NCBI RefSeq assembly: GCF_004799395.1
Contig: NZ_SSMZ01000262.1
Coordinates: 1 to 33,605, forward strand
Direction: 5' to 3'
DNA from: Phenylobacterium sp.
Lineage (GTDB): Bacteria > Pseudomonadota > Alphaproteobacteria > Caulobacterales > Caulobacteraceae
DNA: 33,605 nucleotides
The notes below the pieces were generated by a model. That model ran no database searches. It had not been told where the DNA came from and saw only the letters and a program-made list of their open reading frames with translations. Below, one piece after another: positions 1 through 8,526 of the stretch (its first letter is position 1; each line of letters opens with the position of its first letter). Made by a program: the position numbers and the translations under genes.

Positions 1-1049
1 CAGGGCGGCAAGTCGGCCGGCATGGCGAGCGTCTGAGCGACCTCCGCCCAGAGGCGCCGGGCCAGGCTCTCCCTCGCCTCGCCGATGATGGCGTTGGCCC
101 CGCTCACCGTGACCGAGATGCGGTCCTCGAAGCAGAAGATCCATTCGGCGGTGGAATTGAGCACCCCGGTGATCAGCGGCGCGCCGGCTGGCGGCGTCAG
201 GCGGAAATGCCCGTTGACGATGCCTTCGAAGGCGTCGGGGACGGTGAGCCCGGGCAGCAGGTCCGCGGCGATCCATGGCGGCACCGCCAGGATCACCCGA
301 TCCTGCGGCGCGAGGCTCACCTCCCCGTCGGCGAACGTAAGGCCGGAGACCCGGCCGTCCTCGGTCTGGAGACCTGTCAGGCGCCGCTGCAGCCGCACCG
401 CCGCGCCACGGGCTGAAAGGAAGGCCAGCGCCGGATCCACGAAGGCCGCCGCCAGGCCGGGCGTCGGGATCCGCGGCGCATAGGCCGCCCCGCCCTTGGC
501 CAGGGTCTCGCGGATGACATTGGCCGCCAGCTCAGCCGAACCGGCCTCCGGGGCCAGGTTCAGGGCGGCCAGCAGCACAGGCCGCATCAGCCGGTCCCAC
601 ACCGGCCCGCGGCAGTCGATCGCCTCGTCGACCCGCTGCCCAGGCTTGGCGCGCAGGAGACCGGCGAGGCCGAGGTAGTCGCCAAGCCGTGCGCCCGGCA
701 CGCCGCGGGCGCGGCTGAAGATCCACCAGGGCCATGGGCCAGGATTGGGCCGCACCGTCCAGCGCTCCCCCGTGGCGAGGTCGACGAACGGGAACTCAGT
801 CTCGCGCGGTCCGGTCAGGCGGTCGGCTGCGCCCAGGCGCGCCAGGTAGGCCTGCACGGCCGGATTCCCCGAAAGGACCAGGTGGTTGCCGTTGTCGATG
901 GTGAGGTCGATCTGGGCATCGAAGTAGGACCGGCATCGGCCACCCGCCTGAGCGGCCGCCTCGGACACCTCCACGCTCAGCCCGGCCTCGGCGAGCGCCG
1001 TCGCGGCGCCGAGGCCCGCAAGCCCGGCGCCGACCACATGGATCGTCAT
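1..1049 (-). CDS. hpnE: HpnE, FAD-dependent hydroxysqualene dehydroxylase (partial, C-terminus outside window)
   Basis: About 349 codons are visible; the frame is open to the left edge, so the C-terminal part (roughly 70 residues by family length) is missing. The protein starts MTIHVVGAGLAGLGAA, a Rossmann GxGxxG FAD-binding motif typical of squalene-associated desaturases, followed by an acidic residue after the second strand (VSEAAA). From family knowledge, HpnE reduces hydroxysqualene to squalene, the last step of the HpnC/HpnD/HpnE route that replaces squalene synthase in many bacteria. The ATG at 1049 shares an ATGA overlap with the hpnD stop, which fixes the start and indicates translational coupling. 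It is the last visible gene of the minus-strand hopanoid arm; a squalene-hopene cyclase gene might follow outside the window, but this cannot be seen. Confidence 0.93.
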   Translation of the reverse strand, partial: MTIHVVGAGLAGLGAATALAEAGLSVEVSEAAAQAGGRCRSYFDAQIDLTIDNGNHLVLSGNPAVQAYLARLGAADRLTGPRETEFPFVDLATGERWTVRPNPGPWPWWIFSRARGVPGARLGDYLGLAGLLRAKPGQRVDEAIDCRGPVWDRLMRPVLLAALNLAPEAGSAELAANVIRETLAKGGAAYAPRIPTPGLAAAFVDPALAFLSARGAAVRLQRRLTGLQTEDGRVSGLTFADGEVSLAPQDRVILAVPPWIAADLLPGLTVPDAFEGIVNGHFRLTPPAGAPLITGVLNSTAEWIFCFEDRISVTVSGANAIIGEARESLARRLWAEVAQTLAMPADLPP

Positions 1050-1894
1050 CCGAACAGACCCTGGGTCAGCAGGAGCCAGATCAGCGCGGCCTTCTTGACC
1101 TTCACCCGCGTGCGAGGCGGCGCCCAGCCGCGCGCCTGCATCTGACGCAGCAGCCCCGCATAGGCCGCCTCCATCAGCCGCGGCGCCGCCAGTCGGCCCG
1201 GCGGTCTGGCGGTCAGAATCCGGTTGGCCTCGCGGTAATGGCCCTGGGCCGTCTCGGCGAGCTGGCGGCAGACGGCGTCGACACCCTGGGCGTTGATCGC
1301 CTCGTGCGGATCGCGCGCGGCGATCTCGGCTTCTGTCAGGAGCTCGTCGGGCAGGTAGAGCCGGCCGATGTCGGCGTCCTCATCCAGGTCGCGCAGCACA
1401 TTGGTGAGCTGCAGCGCGCGGCCCAGATGGTGGGCCAGGGCCTCGCCGGGGGCGTCCGGCATGCCGAACACCTTCACCGACAGCCGGCCGACCGCCACCG
1501 CCACCCGGTCGCAGTAGAGGTAGAGGGTTTCCAGATCGGGCCTGACGATGCCCTCCAGGTCCATCTGCATCCCGTCGATCACCGCCAGGAAGTCCGCCTT
1601 GTCGAGACCGTAGCGGCTGACCGCATCGGAGAGCATGGCCGCCTGGCCAGGGTCGCCGCCCGCGTAGAGGGCCTCAATGTCGGCGCGCCAGGCGTCCAGG
1701 GCGACGCGCTGGTCGGGGATCGGCAAGGTCTGGTCGTCGGCAATGTCGTCGACGATGCGGCAGAAGCCGTAGACGGCGAACATCGCCTCGCGCTCCGGCT
1801 TCGGCAGCACCTTCATGCCGGCGTAGAATGAACTGCCTGACGCCGCCTGGGCGGCGGACGCGCTGGCGTCTTGACGGGAGGCGGTCAGGGTCAT
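1046..1894 (-). CDS. hpnD: HpnD, presqualene diphosphate synthase
   Basis: A 282-residue protein of the squalene/phytoene synthase superfamily. It shows the two aspartate-rich Mg-diphosphate motifs: VDDIADD near residue 50 and the NVLRDLDEDADIGRLYLP region in the middle. HpnD condenses two farnesyl diphosphates to presqualene diphosphate (family knowledge). The start chosen is the ATG at 1894 (MTLTASRQ). The frame is open further upstream, but that would run through the end of hpnC and adds sequence unlike the family. The gene begins 10 bases after the hpnC stop and ends in an ATGA overlap with hpnE, so the three squalene genes are one transcriptional unit. The order hpnC-hpnD-hpnE matches hopanoid clusters elsewhere and separates HpnD from HpnC, which are easily confused. 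Confidence 0.94.
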   Translation of the reverse strand: MTLTASRQDASASAAQAASGSSFYAGMKVLPKPEREAMFAVYGFCRIVDDIADDQTLPIPDQRVALDAWRADIEALYAGGDPGQAAMLSDAVSRYGLDKADFLAVIDGMQMDLEGIVRPDLETLYLYCDRVAVAVGRLSVKVFGMPDAPGEALAHHLGRALQLTNVLRDLDEDADIGRLYLPDELLTEAEIAARDPHEAINAQGVDAVCRQLAETAQGHYREANRILTARPPGRLAAPRLMEAAYAGLLRQMQARGWAPPRTRVKVKKAALIWLLLTQGLFG

Positions 1895-1904
1895 GGCGCG
1901 TCCG

Positions 1905-2768
1905 TTAGTCTGCGATTTCGACACTGCGGCCAAGCGTTGGACGGACGAGACGTCCGACGGCCGATCCGGCGAGACCGATGAGCTCCAGCTTGCGATGATG
2001 CACCCGCTCGGAAAGCGGGTCACGCACGATCAGGCGCGCCGCGAGGTCTTCCGCCAGCCGCTGGATGACGGCGATCTCCAGCCGCAGGCGGCGGTTGCGG
2101 ACGGCGTGGGCGAGAGGCCGACTTTGGCGAAGCAGCTCCTGGGTCCGTCGGGCAAGATCGGCGATCACCCGGCGAAGCCCCGGCGAAGCTTCGGGGGCCG
2201 CCAGGGCGGTGACGTCCTGATCCGCCGCCGCCAAATCCTCCAGAGGCAGATAGACGCGGTCCAGATCACGGTAGTCCCTGCCGCAGTCCTGGAGGTGGTT
2301 GATCACCTGCAGGGCGGCGCAGAGCGCATCGGAGGCGGGCCAGACGCCGGGCCGTTCGCCGTGGATGTCGAGCACCATCCGCCCCACGGGAGCTGCAGAG
2401 TAGCGGCAGTAGTCCATCAGCTCGTCCCAGCTGGCGTAGCGCGACTTGACTGCATCGCGGCGGAAAGCTTCCAGAAGGTCGAAAGCGTGCGAGGTCGAAA
2501 GGCGGCGCTCGGCCAGCACCTGGCGCAGCCCCAGCGCCGGCGCGTCGCGATCGTCCTCGCTGGCCAGAGTGGCGCGCATCGTCTCGAGGTCGCGCAGCTT
2601 CTCGTCCGGCTGCGCGGCCGCGTTGTCGGCGATGTCGTCGGCCGTGCGCGCGAAGCGGTAACAGGCCATGATCGGCCCGCGGTAGCGCGCCTCGATCAGC
2701 ACGGAGGCGACCGGGAAGTTCTCGTCCCGGCGCCCCTTGCTCGGAGACACCTGCGTCGGCTCGCTCAT
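1905..2768 (-). CDS. hpnC: HpnC, hydroxysqualene synthase
   Basis: A 287-residue member of the squalene/phytoene synthase superfamily. The first aspartate motif is RTADDIAD near residue 42; the second is the degenerate LQDCGRDYRDLDRVYLP stretch, where the family usually has DxxxD. HpnC converts presqualene diphosphate to hydroxysqualene (family knowledge). The ATG at 2768 (MSEPTQVSP) overlaps the hpnB stop as ATGA, which decides the start over longer possibilities reading into hpnB. The protein is soluble, with no signal peptide or membrane span evident, as expected for a cytoplasmic enzyme acting at the membrane surface. It lies directly upstream of hpnD in the same operon. Assignment to HpnC rather than HpnD rests on gene order and the degenerate second motif. 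Confidence 0.93.
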   Translation of the reverse strand: MSEPTQVSPSKGRRDENFPVASVLIEARYRGPIMACYRFARTADDIADNAAAQPDEKLRDLETMRATLASEDDRDAPALGLRQVLAERRLSTSHAFDLLEAFRRDAVKSRYASWDELMDYCRYSAAPVGRMVLDIHGERPGVWPASDALCAALQVINHLQDCGRDYRDLDRVYLPLEDLAAADQDVTALAAPEASPGLRRVIADLARRTQELLRQSRPLAHAVRNRRLRLEIAVIQRLAEDLAARLIVRDPLSERVHHRKLELIGLAGSAVGRLVRPTLGRSVEIAD

Positions 2769-3913
2769 TGGGACCTTGCCTGAGCCTGGGCGCGGCCCTT
2801 CCACATGCCGCCCTGGCCGCGCCAGTCCTGGATCGCCGACTGCAGGGTGAAGACCCCGTAGAGCACGCCGATCGCCGGCAACGCCAGGCCCCACAGCGGC
2901 GAGCGGCGGTAGAAGCGCAGCATCGGCTGGAAGCACAGCGCCATCTCCGCCCAGGCGAGCAGTCCCAGGCCGCGCGCGGCGCCGGTCCCGAACAGCGCCA
3001 GGGCCGGTGGCAGCAGGTAGGTCAGCGCCAGGCCGAGCACCGTCCCGGCCAGCGCCCAGGGCGAGAAACCCAACTGGGCATAGGCCGAGCGCGAGACCAT
3101 GTGGCCGATGGCCCCGATGCTGGGATAGGGACGCAGGCTGCGCGCTCGATGGGTCAGCCCGAGCCAGATCGGCCCCTGTTTCTTCATGAGGGCTCCCAGC
3201 GCGCAGTCGTCGATGATCGCGGTGCGGATGGCGCCGACGCCGCCGGCCCGCTCGAAGGCGGCGCGGGAGACCAGCATGCAGCCGCCCGCCGCCGCCGCCA
3301 TTGGATGCTCAGGCCGGTTCACCTGGCGGAACGGGTAGACCATCTGGAAGAACAGCACGAAGGCAGGGATCAGCAGCTTCTCGGCGGGCGTCGCGCAGTG
3401 AAGTTCCGCCATCAGCGACGTGAGGGTGAAGCCGCCGGCCTCAGCGCGGCTCACCAGCCGCCGCAGGTTGTCAGGGTCGTGGGCGATGTCGGCGTCGGTG
3501 AGCCAGAGATACTCCGGCGCCTCGCCCGCCACGGCGACGCCCTGCGACATCGCCCAGAGTTTTCCAGTCCAGCCGGCGGCCAGCGGCTGTCCGCGGAGCA
3601 CCGTCAGGCGGTGCGGGCCCGCGGCGGCCGCGTGGGCCGCGTGGGCCGCGTGGGCCGTGCCATCGGCGCTGTCGTCATCCACCACGATCACCTCGAAGGC
3701 CCCAGGATAGTCCTGCGCCAGGAGGCTGCCCACTGAGCGGGCGACGACGTCGGCCTCGTTGCGCGCGGGCACGACCGCGGTGATCGCCGGCCAGACGGCC
3801 GGAGCCGGAGGCGTGTCGGCGTCGGTCTGGTCGACGCGCCAGAAGCCGCCACGGGCCAACAGCAGATAGGTCCAGACGCCCAGGGTCAGCAGGCCGAGCA
3901 GGGCGCCGATCAT
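2765..3913 (-). CDS. hpnB: HpnB, hopanoid-associated glycosyltransferase
   Basis: A 382-residue family-2 glycosyltransferase. It begins with an N-terminal membrane span (MIGALLGLLTLGVWTYLLLA), then the GT-A core with AVVPARNEADVV near residue 49, VDDDSADGTA near residue 80 and LTDADI near residue 138. Hydrophobic C-terminal segments suggest a membrane anchor at the inner membrane. HpnB is found in hopanoid clusters; its substrate is not firmly established. The ATG at 3913 overlaps the hpnA stop as ATGA, so it is preferred to the longer upstream frame. A perfect triple 9-base tandem repeat encodes an Ala-His-Ala run right after the VDDDSADGTA motif, an unusual low-complexity insertion close to the nucleotide-sugar site. 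Confidence 0.92.
   Translation of the reverse strand: MIGALLGLLTLGVWTYLLLARGGFWRVDQTDADTPPAPAVWPAITAVVPARNEADVVARSVGSLLAQDYPGAFEVIVVDDDSADGTAHAAHAAHAAAAGPHRLTVLRGQPLAAGWTGKLWAMSQGVAVAGEAPEYLWLTDADIAHDPDNLRRLVSRAEAGGFTLTSLMAELHCATPAEKLLIPAFVLFFQMVYPFRQVNRPEHPMAAAAGGCMLVSRAAFERAGGVGAIRTAIIDDCALGALMKKQGPIWLGLTHRARSLRPYPSIGAIGHMVSRSAYAQLGFSPWALAGTVLGLALTYLLPPALALFGTGAARGLGLLAWAEMALCFQPMLRFYRRSPLWGLALPAIGVLYGVFTLQSAIQDWRGQGGMWKGRAQAQARSQ
3631..3657. repeat. Three perfect 9-bp tandem copies inside hpnB
   Basis: The unit cgtgggccg is repeated three times without change and is followed by a partial copy. In the hpnB frame it encodes an alanine-histidine run. Because the unit is a multiple of three, copy-number change would lengthen or shorten a loop without breaking the frame. 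Confidence 0.85.
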
Positions 3914-4971
3914 CGCAGGTAACCCGCGGCTCGGAACCATTCCAGGGCGTCTTGGATCGCCTCCTGATGCGGCCGTGCGGAATAGCCGAGTTCGGACTGC
4001 GCCTTCTGCGACGTGAAATACATGTGCTGGCGCGCCATCTTTAGGGCGTCGCGAGTGAGGAAGGGCTCGCGGCCGGTGACACGGCCCGCCAGCTCCGCCA
4101 GCTCCGCCAGGGGCCAAAGAGGGCCGAGCGGCAGCTTCACGACCGGTGGCCTACGGCCGGCCAGCCGGGCGATCTCGGCCAACATCTGCTGCAGCGTGAT
4201 GTCCTGGCCGCCCAGGATGTAGCGCTCGCCGATCCGGCCTCGATCGAGAGCCAGCAGATGGCCCTGGGCGACATCGTCCACGTGGACAAGGTTCAGGCCG
4301 GTGTCGACGAAGGCCGGCATGCGCCCGGTGGCTGCTTCCACGAGGATGCGCCCGGTGGGCGTCGGCCGGACGTCCCTGGCCCCCACGGGCGTCGACGGAT
4401 TGACGACCACCGCCGGCAGGCCGCGTTCGGCCACCAGGCGAAGGACCAGGGCTTCCGCCGCCACCTTGCTGCGCTTGTAGGCGCCGACGGCCTCGCCTTC
4501 CGAGAGGGGCTGGGTCTCGTCCGCCGGCGACCGGTCCGGGCGGAGCCGTAGGGTGGCGACGCTGCTGGTGTAGACCACCCGCTCGACGCCGCTGGCCAAG
4601 GCCGCTTCCATGGCGCTGCGGGCGCCGTCGAGGTTGTTGCGCACGATCTCCTCCGGGTCGCGCGCCCAGAGCCGATAGTCCGCTGCGACGTGGAAGAAGT
4701 AGCGCATCCCGTGCAGCGCGGCGGCCATGCTGGCCGGATCTCGCACGTCGCCTTCCATCACCTCGGCGTCCAGACCCGCCAGGTTCACGGTCGGGCTGGA
4801 GCTGCGCACCAACACGCGCAGGCGCGCGCCTCTCGCCGCCAGGGCGTGGGTGACCGCCGAGCCCACGAAGCCCGAAGCACCGGTGACCAGGACCGGCGTC
4901 CCGCGCAACGACAGGAGCGCCGCCCCGCCGCCACCGCCGCCAAGCCGCGCCTTTCCCTTGCCGAGGGTCAT
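3910..4971 (-). CDS. hpnA: HpnA, hopanoid-associated NAD-dependent sugar epimerase/dehydratase
   Basis: A 353-residue extended short-chain dehydrogenase. The nucleotide-binding motif TGASGFVG is at residues 30-37, the strand-4 region FFHVAADY follows near 92-99, and the catalytic Tyr-x-x-x-Lys is YKRSK at 165-169. HpnA is thought to act on the sugar part of composite hopanoids, but its reaction is not proven (family knowledge). The start at 4971 is fixed by an ATGA overlap with the mlaA stop. This gives a 25-residue N-terminal extension before the Rossmann fold, including six consecutive glycines coded by a GC-rich microsatellite. Most family members start close to the TGASGFVG motif, so the extension is odd. 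The downstream overlap with hpnB is again ATGA. Confidence 0.93.
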   Translation of the reverse strand: MTLGKGKARLGGGGGGAALLSLRGTPVLVTGASGFVGSAVTHALAARGARLRVLVRSSSPTVNLAGLDAEVMEGDVRDPASMAAALHGMRYFFHVAADYRLWARDPEEIVRNNLDGARSAMEAALASGVERVVYTSSVATLRLRPDRSPADETQPLSEGEAVGAYKRSKVAAEALVLRLVAERGLPAVVVNPSTPVGARDVRPTPTGRILVEAATGRMPAFVDTGLNLVHVDDVAQGHLLALDRGRIGERYILGGQDITLQQMLAEIARLAGRRPPVVKLPLGPLWPLAELAELAGRVTGREPFLTRDALKMARQHMYFTSQKAQSELGYSARPHQEAIQDALEWFRAAGYLR

Positions 4972-5858
4972 GAGAGGGCCTGGTCAGGGGCCAGCGCCTT
5001 CGGGGCGTCAGGCGTGGCCTCGCGTGGCGGCGGCGCAGCTTGATTCGAAGGGGGCGATGTCGGCCCGACCGACGGCGGCGGGGAATTCGACGGACGATCG
5101 TCGGGAGACGCCGGCTTGGCTGGGCCCGTCTCCGGAGAATCCAGGTCCGGCAGCGCGCCGATGTCCGCGGCCTTGCCAGTGATCTCCGCCTGGCGGTTCT
5201 GCAGATAGTAGGAGCGAAGGGTCGCGTAGGGATCGGTGGAGGTCTCGCGGATGGTCATCAGGTCCCGCTCGCTGTCGACGCGCTCGCCCAGCCCCTGGAC
5301 GACGGCGATGCCGGCGCTGATCTCGAACTTGTAGCGGTAATGGACATAGGTGAGCGGATTGAGTCCGATGTCCGCGACGGATCCGAACGCATCGCGGAAC
5401 GTGGTCGGGCCGACCAAAGGAATGAAGAGGTAGGGGCCGGGCCCAGCGCCCCAACGGCCCAGCGTCGTGCCGAAACTGTTGTCGTGATGCGGCAGGTGAT
5501 TCTTCTTGGCCACGTCCAGCAGGCCACCCAGGCCGAAGGTGGTGTTGACCACGATCCGCACCGTCATCCCGGCGGCCTGTTTCAGGCGTCCCTGCAGCAG
5601 GTCGTTCACCACCACCACCGGCTCGCCGAGGTTGCGGCCGAAATTGCGCAACGCGCTGCGCAGTGGCGTGGGCGCGGCCCCGAACCCATGGGCGATCGGC
5701 CCGAAGACATGCCGATCGAAGGCCTCCTGCATCCCGAACAGGCGCCGGTTCATGCCTTCCAGGGGATCGCTGGGATCGGCGGCGCGGCACGGGCCGGCGA
5801 AGGCTGCGGCGGCAATCAGGGGAAGGACGAGCGGCAGGCGGGCCGAACTCGACTGCAT
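4968..5858 (-). CDS. mlaA: MlaA/VacJ-family outer-membrane lipid asymmetry protein
   Basis: A 296-residue MlaA (VacJ) family protein. Recognisable blocks are DPLEGMNRRLFGMQEAFDR just after the signal peptide, NDLLQGR, NTTFGLGGLLDVA, and TLGRWGAGPGPYLFIPLVGP. MlaA extracts misplaced phospholipids from the outer leaflet and passes them to MlaC (family knowledge). The start at 5858 (MQSSSARLPLVLPLIAAAA) has the Shine-Dalgarno-like ggaagtgaag just upstream. The signal peptide ends AGPCRA-AD. There is a Cys, but AGPC is a poor lipobox, so cleavage by signal peptidase I is possible. The last 65 or so residues are rich in Pro, Ser and Ala and absent from the E. coli protein. It is the first gene of the minus-strand hopanoid arm, coupled to hpnA by ATGA, tying phospholipid asymmetry to hopanoid production. 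Confidence 0.93.
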   Translation of the reverse strand: MQSSSARLPLVLPLIAAAAFAGPCRAADPSDPLEGMNRRLFGMQEAFDRHVFGPIAHGFGAAPTPLRSALRNFGRNLGEPVVVVNDLLQGRLKQAAGMTVRIVVNTTFGLGGLLDVAKKNHLPHHDNSFGTTLGRWGAGPGPYLFIPLVGPTTFRDAFGSVADIGLNPLTYVHYRYKFEISAGIAVVQGLGERVDSERDLMTIRETSTDPYATLRSYYLQNRQAEITGKAADIGALPDLDSPETGPAKPASPDDRPSNSPPPSVGPTSPPSNQAAPPPREATPDAPKALAPDQALS

Positions 5859-5944
5859 CGCTTCACTTCCCTGTCTAAAGGGGCTCAGAATGGACGGCTG
5901 GTGCACCATATAGGACCCGGATTCGGGATGCGAAGTACGCGCGC
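5859..5944. promoter_or_regulatory. Divergent promoter region between mlaA-hpnABCDE and hpnIJK
   Basis: These 86 bases separate the two divergent hopanoid arms and must hold the leading promoters of both, unless transcripts start further inside. I cannot assign convincing -35 and -10 hexamers by eye. The only other content is the ggaag ribosome-binding site of mlaA. Confidence 0.45.
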
Positions 5945-7099
5945 GTGTCATTTTTGCTGACGTTCATCGGTTGGGGGTTTGCGGTCCTGGCCCTGGCCGG
6001 GTGCGCCTATCAGCTGCTGGCGGTCCGTCTCCTACGCCGGCTGCTGGCCCCGCCGCAGCCGCAGGATCCGGAAACCTGGCCGGGGGTCACGGTTCTGAAG
6101 CCGCTGCACGGCGCCGAGCCCGGCCTTGAGACGGCGCTCGCCAGCCTCCTGACCCAGGACTATCCGGGGCCCGTGCAGGTGGTGTTCGGACTCCAGGACC
6201 CTACCGACCCCGCTCAGGCTGTGGTCGGAACGCTGCGCCGCGCGCACCCTGCCGCCGACGTCGCGCTGGCGGTGGACGCCAGCGAGCATGGCGCCAATCG
6301 CAAGGTCTCCAACCTGATCAACATGGTTGGGCGGGCCAAGCACGAGCTGCTGATCGTGGCGGACAGCGATATCACCGTGGACCCTGGTTATCTTCGCGGC
6401 GTGGCGGCGGCGCTTGGCGATCCTCAGGTCGGGGTCGTCACCTGTCCCTACCGCGGCCTGCCCGGGCGAGGACTGTGGTCCCGCCTGGCGGCCATGGGGA
6501 TCAGCTATCAGTTCCTGCCCAGCGTCGCCGTCGGGGTGGGGCTGAAAATGGCGCACCCCTGCATGGGCTCGACCGTCGCCCTGCGTCGCGAGACGCTTGC
6601 AAGGATCGGCGGATTTGCAGCGTTCGCCGATCAGTTGGCGGACGACTACGCCATCGGCGCGGCAGTGCGGGCGAGCGGCCTGCGCAGCGTCGTGGCGCCG
6701 GTGCTGGTGGGCCACCTCTGCACCGAGGACAGCCTCCATGCGCTGGTCCGGCACGAGCTGCGCTGGGCGCGCACGGTCCGCGGTGTCGATCCTGCCGGCT
6801 TCGCCGGCAGCGCCGTGACCTACCCCACGCCGCTTGCGGTCCTGGCCATAATCTTTGCCGGCGCGGCGCCAATTGGGTTGGCGGCGCTGGGGATCGCGCT
6901 TATTTGCCGGTACCTGTTGCAGCGCGACGTCGATCGGATGGCGGGCGCGCGGACGGGGCCGTGGTGGCTGACGCCATTACGTGATGGTCTTTCGTTCGCC
7001 GTCTTCTTCGCGTCATTCTTCGTTCGTGCGGTGGATTGGCGTGGGATGCGGTTTCGGGTCGACGCTCAAGGGGTCCTGGAGCGCATAGAGGAACCTTGA
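5945..7099 (+). CDS. hpnI: HpnI, hopanoid N-acetylglucosaminyltransferase
   Basis: A 384-residue membrane glycosyltransferase related to ceramide glucosyltransferases. It has an N-terminal membrane span (residues 3-26), the VTVLKPLHGAEPGLE block at 48-62, the nucleotide-sugar DSD motif near 140-142, ADDYAIG in the middle, and RHELRWART (the R/QxxRW motif), followed by C-terminal hydrophobic segments. HpnI adds N-acetylglucosamine to bacteriohopanetetrol (family knowledge). The start is a GTG at 5945, the first start of this frame in the divergent intergenic region. The stop shares one base with the hpnJ start (TGATG). With hpnJ and hpnK it forms the head-group arm. Confidence 0.93.
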   Translation: MSFLLTFIGWGFAVLALAGCAYQLLAVRLLRRLLAPPQPQDPETWPGVTVLKPLHGAEPGLETALASLLTQDYPGPVQVVFGLQDPTDPAQAVVGTLRRAHPAADVALAVDASEHGANRKVSNLINMVGRAKHELLIVADSDITVDPGYLRGVAAALGDPQVGVVTCPYRGLPGRGLWSRLAAMGISYQFLPSVAVGVGLKMAHPCMGSTVALRRETLARIGGFAAFADQLADDYAIGAAVRASGLRSVVAPVLVGHLCTEDSLHALVRHELRWARTVRGVDPAGFAGSAVTYPTPLAVLAIIFAGAAPIGLAALGIALICRYLLQRDVDRMAGARTGPWWLTPLRDGLSFAVFFASFFVRAVDWRGMRFRVDAQGVLERIEEP

Positions 7100-8526
7100 T
7101 GATGCGAAGTCTCTTCCTGCAGGCGCCGTCCTTCGACGGCTACGACGGCGGGGCCGGCGCGCGCTATCAGATGAAGCGCGAGGTGAAGTCGTTCTGGTTC
7201 CCCACCTGGCTGGCGCAGGCCGCCGCCATGGTCCCGGGCTCCAAGCTGATCGACGCCCCGCCGCACAAAACTTCGTTCAAGGACATCGAGGAGGACGTGA
7301 AGAGCCACGAGCTCATCGTCATCCACACCTCGACGCCCTCGTTCAAGTCGGACTGCCGCACCGTGCGGATGATCCGGGAGCTCAATCCCACGGCCAAGAT
7401 CGGCTTCGTCGGCGCCAAGGTGGCCGTCGAACCGAAGGAGAGCCTGGAGGCCTGCCCGGAGCTCGATTTCGTCGCCCGCAACGAATACGAGTTCGCCATC
7501 CGGGAGCTGGCCGAGGGCCGCGAGTGGAAGACCATCCGCGGCATCACCTGGCGAAACGCCCAGGGCGAACTGATCTCCAATCCCGAGCGCGAAATCCTGA
7601 TGGACATGGACCAGCTGCCGTCGGTCCTGCCGTTCTATAAGCAGCTGAAAGTCGAGAACTATTTCGGTGGCTACCTGCTGCATCCCTATATGAGCTGGTA
7701 CACTGGCCGCGGCTGCAAATCGCGCTGCACCTTCTGCCTCTGGCCCCAGACCATCGGCGGCCACAAGTACCGCTATCAGTCCATCGAGCGAGTGGTGGAA
7801 GACGTGAAGTACGTCCAGCGGGAGTTCCCGCAGGTGCGCGAGATCTTCTTCGACGACGACACCCTCACCGACGATCACGCCCGGGTGGAGGATCTGGCCC
7901 GCGCGCTCGGCCCGCTGGGCGTCACCTGGTCCTGCAACGCCAAGGCCAATGTGCCGCGCAAGACGCTGGAGGTAATGAAGGCCAATGGCCTGCGCCTGCT
8001 GCTGGTCGGCTATGAGTCCGGCAACCAGAAGATCCTGCATAACATCAAGAAGGGCATCCTGGTCGACGTCGCCCGCCGCTTCGCCAAGGACTGCCACGAC
8101 CTGGGCATCATCGTGCATGGCACATTCATCCTGGGCCTGCCCGGCGAGACCCGCGAGACCATCCAGGAGACCTTGGCCTTCGCCAAGGAGGTGAACCCAC
8201 GCACCCTGCAGGTGTCGCTGGCCGCGCCCTATCCGGGCACCTTCCTCTACAACCAGGCCAAGGAGAACGGCTGGTTCGCGTCGGACATCGACCTCCTGAC
8301 CGACGACGGAACCCAGATCGCCCCTCTCGACTATCCGCACCTCAGCCACACGGAAATCTTCAATTCGGTCGAGGACTTCTACAAGAAGTTCTACTTCCGC
8401 CCGTCGAAGATCGCCGAGATCGTTGGCGAGATGCTGACCTCGCGCGACATGCTGGTCCGCCGGCTTCGGGAAGGCGTCGAGTTCTTCCAGTTCCTGCGCA
8501 CCCGCGAAGACATGATCGTCTCCTGA
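7099..8526 (+). CDS. hpnJ: HpnJ, B12-binding radical SAM enzyme forming the cyclitol ether hopanoid head group
   Basis: A 475-residue radical SAM protein. An N-terminal cobalamin-binding-like domain covers about residues 1-180 (IVIHTSTPSF, IGFVGAKVAVEP), and the iron-sulfur motif C-x3-C-x2-C is at Cys206, Cys210 and Cys213 (GRGCKSRCTFC). HpnJ is required to convert glucosaminyl-bacteriohopanetetrol to the cyclitol ether, a proposed ring contraction (family knowledge). The start is ATG at 7099, next to agaggaacc as ribosome-binding site and overlapping the hpnI stop; the next codon is also ATG. A longer frame from 7036 lies inside hpnI and is not used. The stop TGA is embedded in the apparent CTG start of hpnK. 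Confidence 0.94.
   Translation: MMRSLFLQAPSFDGYDGGAGARYQMKREVKSFWFPTWLAQAAAMVPGSKLIDAPPHKTSFKDIEEDVKSHELIVIHTSTPSFKSDCRTVRMIRELNPTAKIGFVGAKVAVEPKESLEACPELDFVARNEYEFAIRELAEGREWKTIRGITWRNAQGELISNPEREILMDMDQLPSVLPFYKQLKVENYFGGYLLHPYMSWYTGRGCKSRCTFCLWPQTIGGHKYRYQSIERVVEDVKYVQREFPQVREIFFDDDTLTDDHARVEDLARALGPLGVTWSCNAKANVPRKTLEVMKANGLRLLLVGYESGNQKILHNIKKGILVDVARRFAKDCHDLGIIVHGTFILGLPGETRETIQETLAFAKEVNPRTLQVSLAAPYPGTFLYNQAKENGWFASDIDLLTDDGTQIAPLDYPHLSHTEIFNSVEDFYKKFYFRPSKIAEIVGEMLTSRDMLVRRLREGVEFFQFLRTREDMIVS

Noticed and set aside
2769-2936. Longer N-terminus for HpnC
   Set aside because: It lies in hpnB out of frame and does not fit the family; the ATGA overlap at 2768 is decisive.
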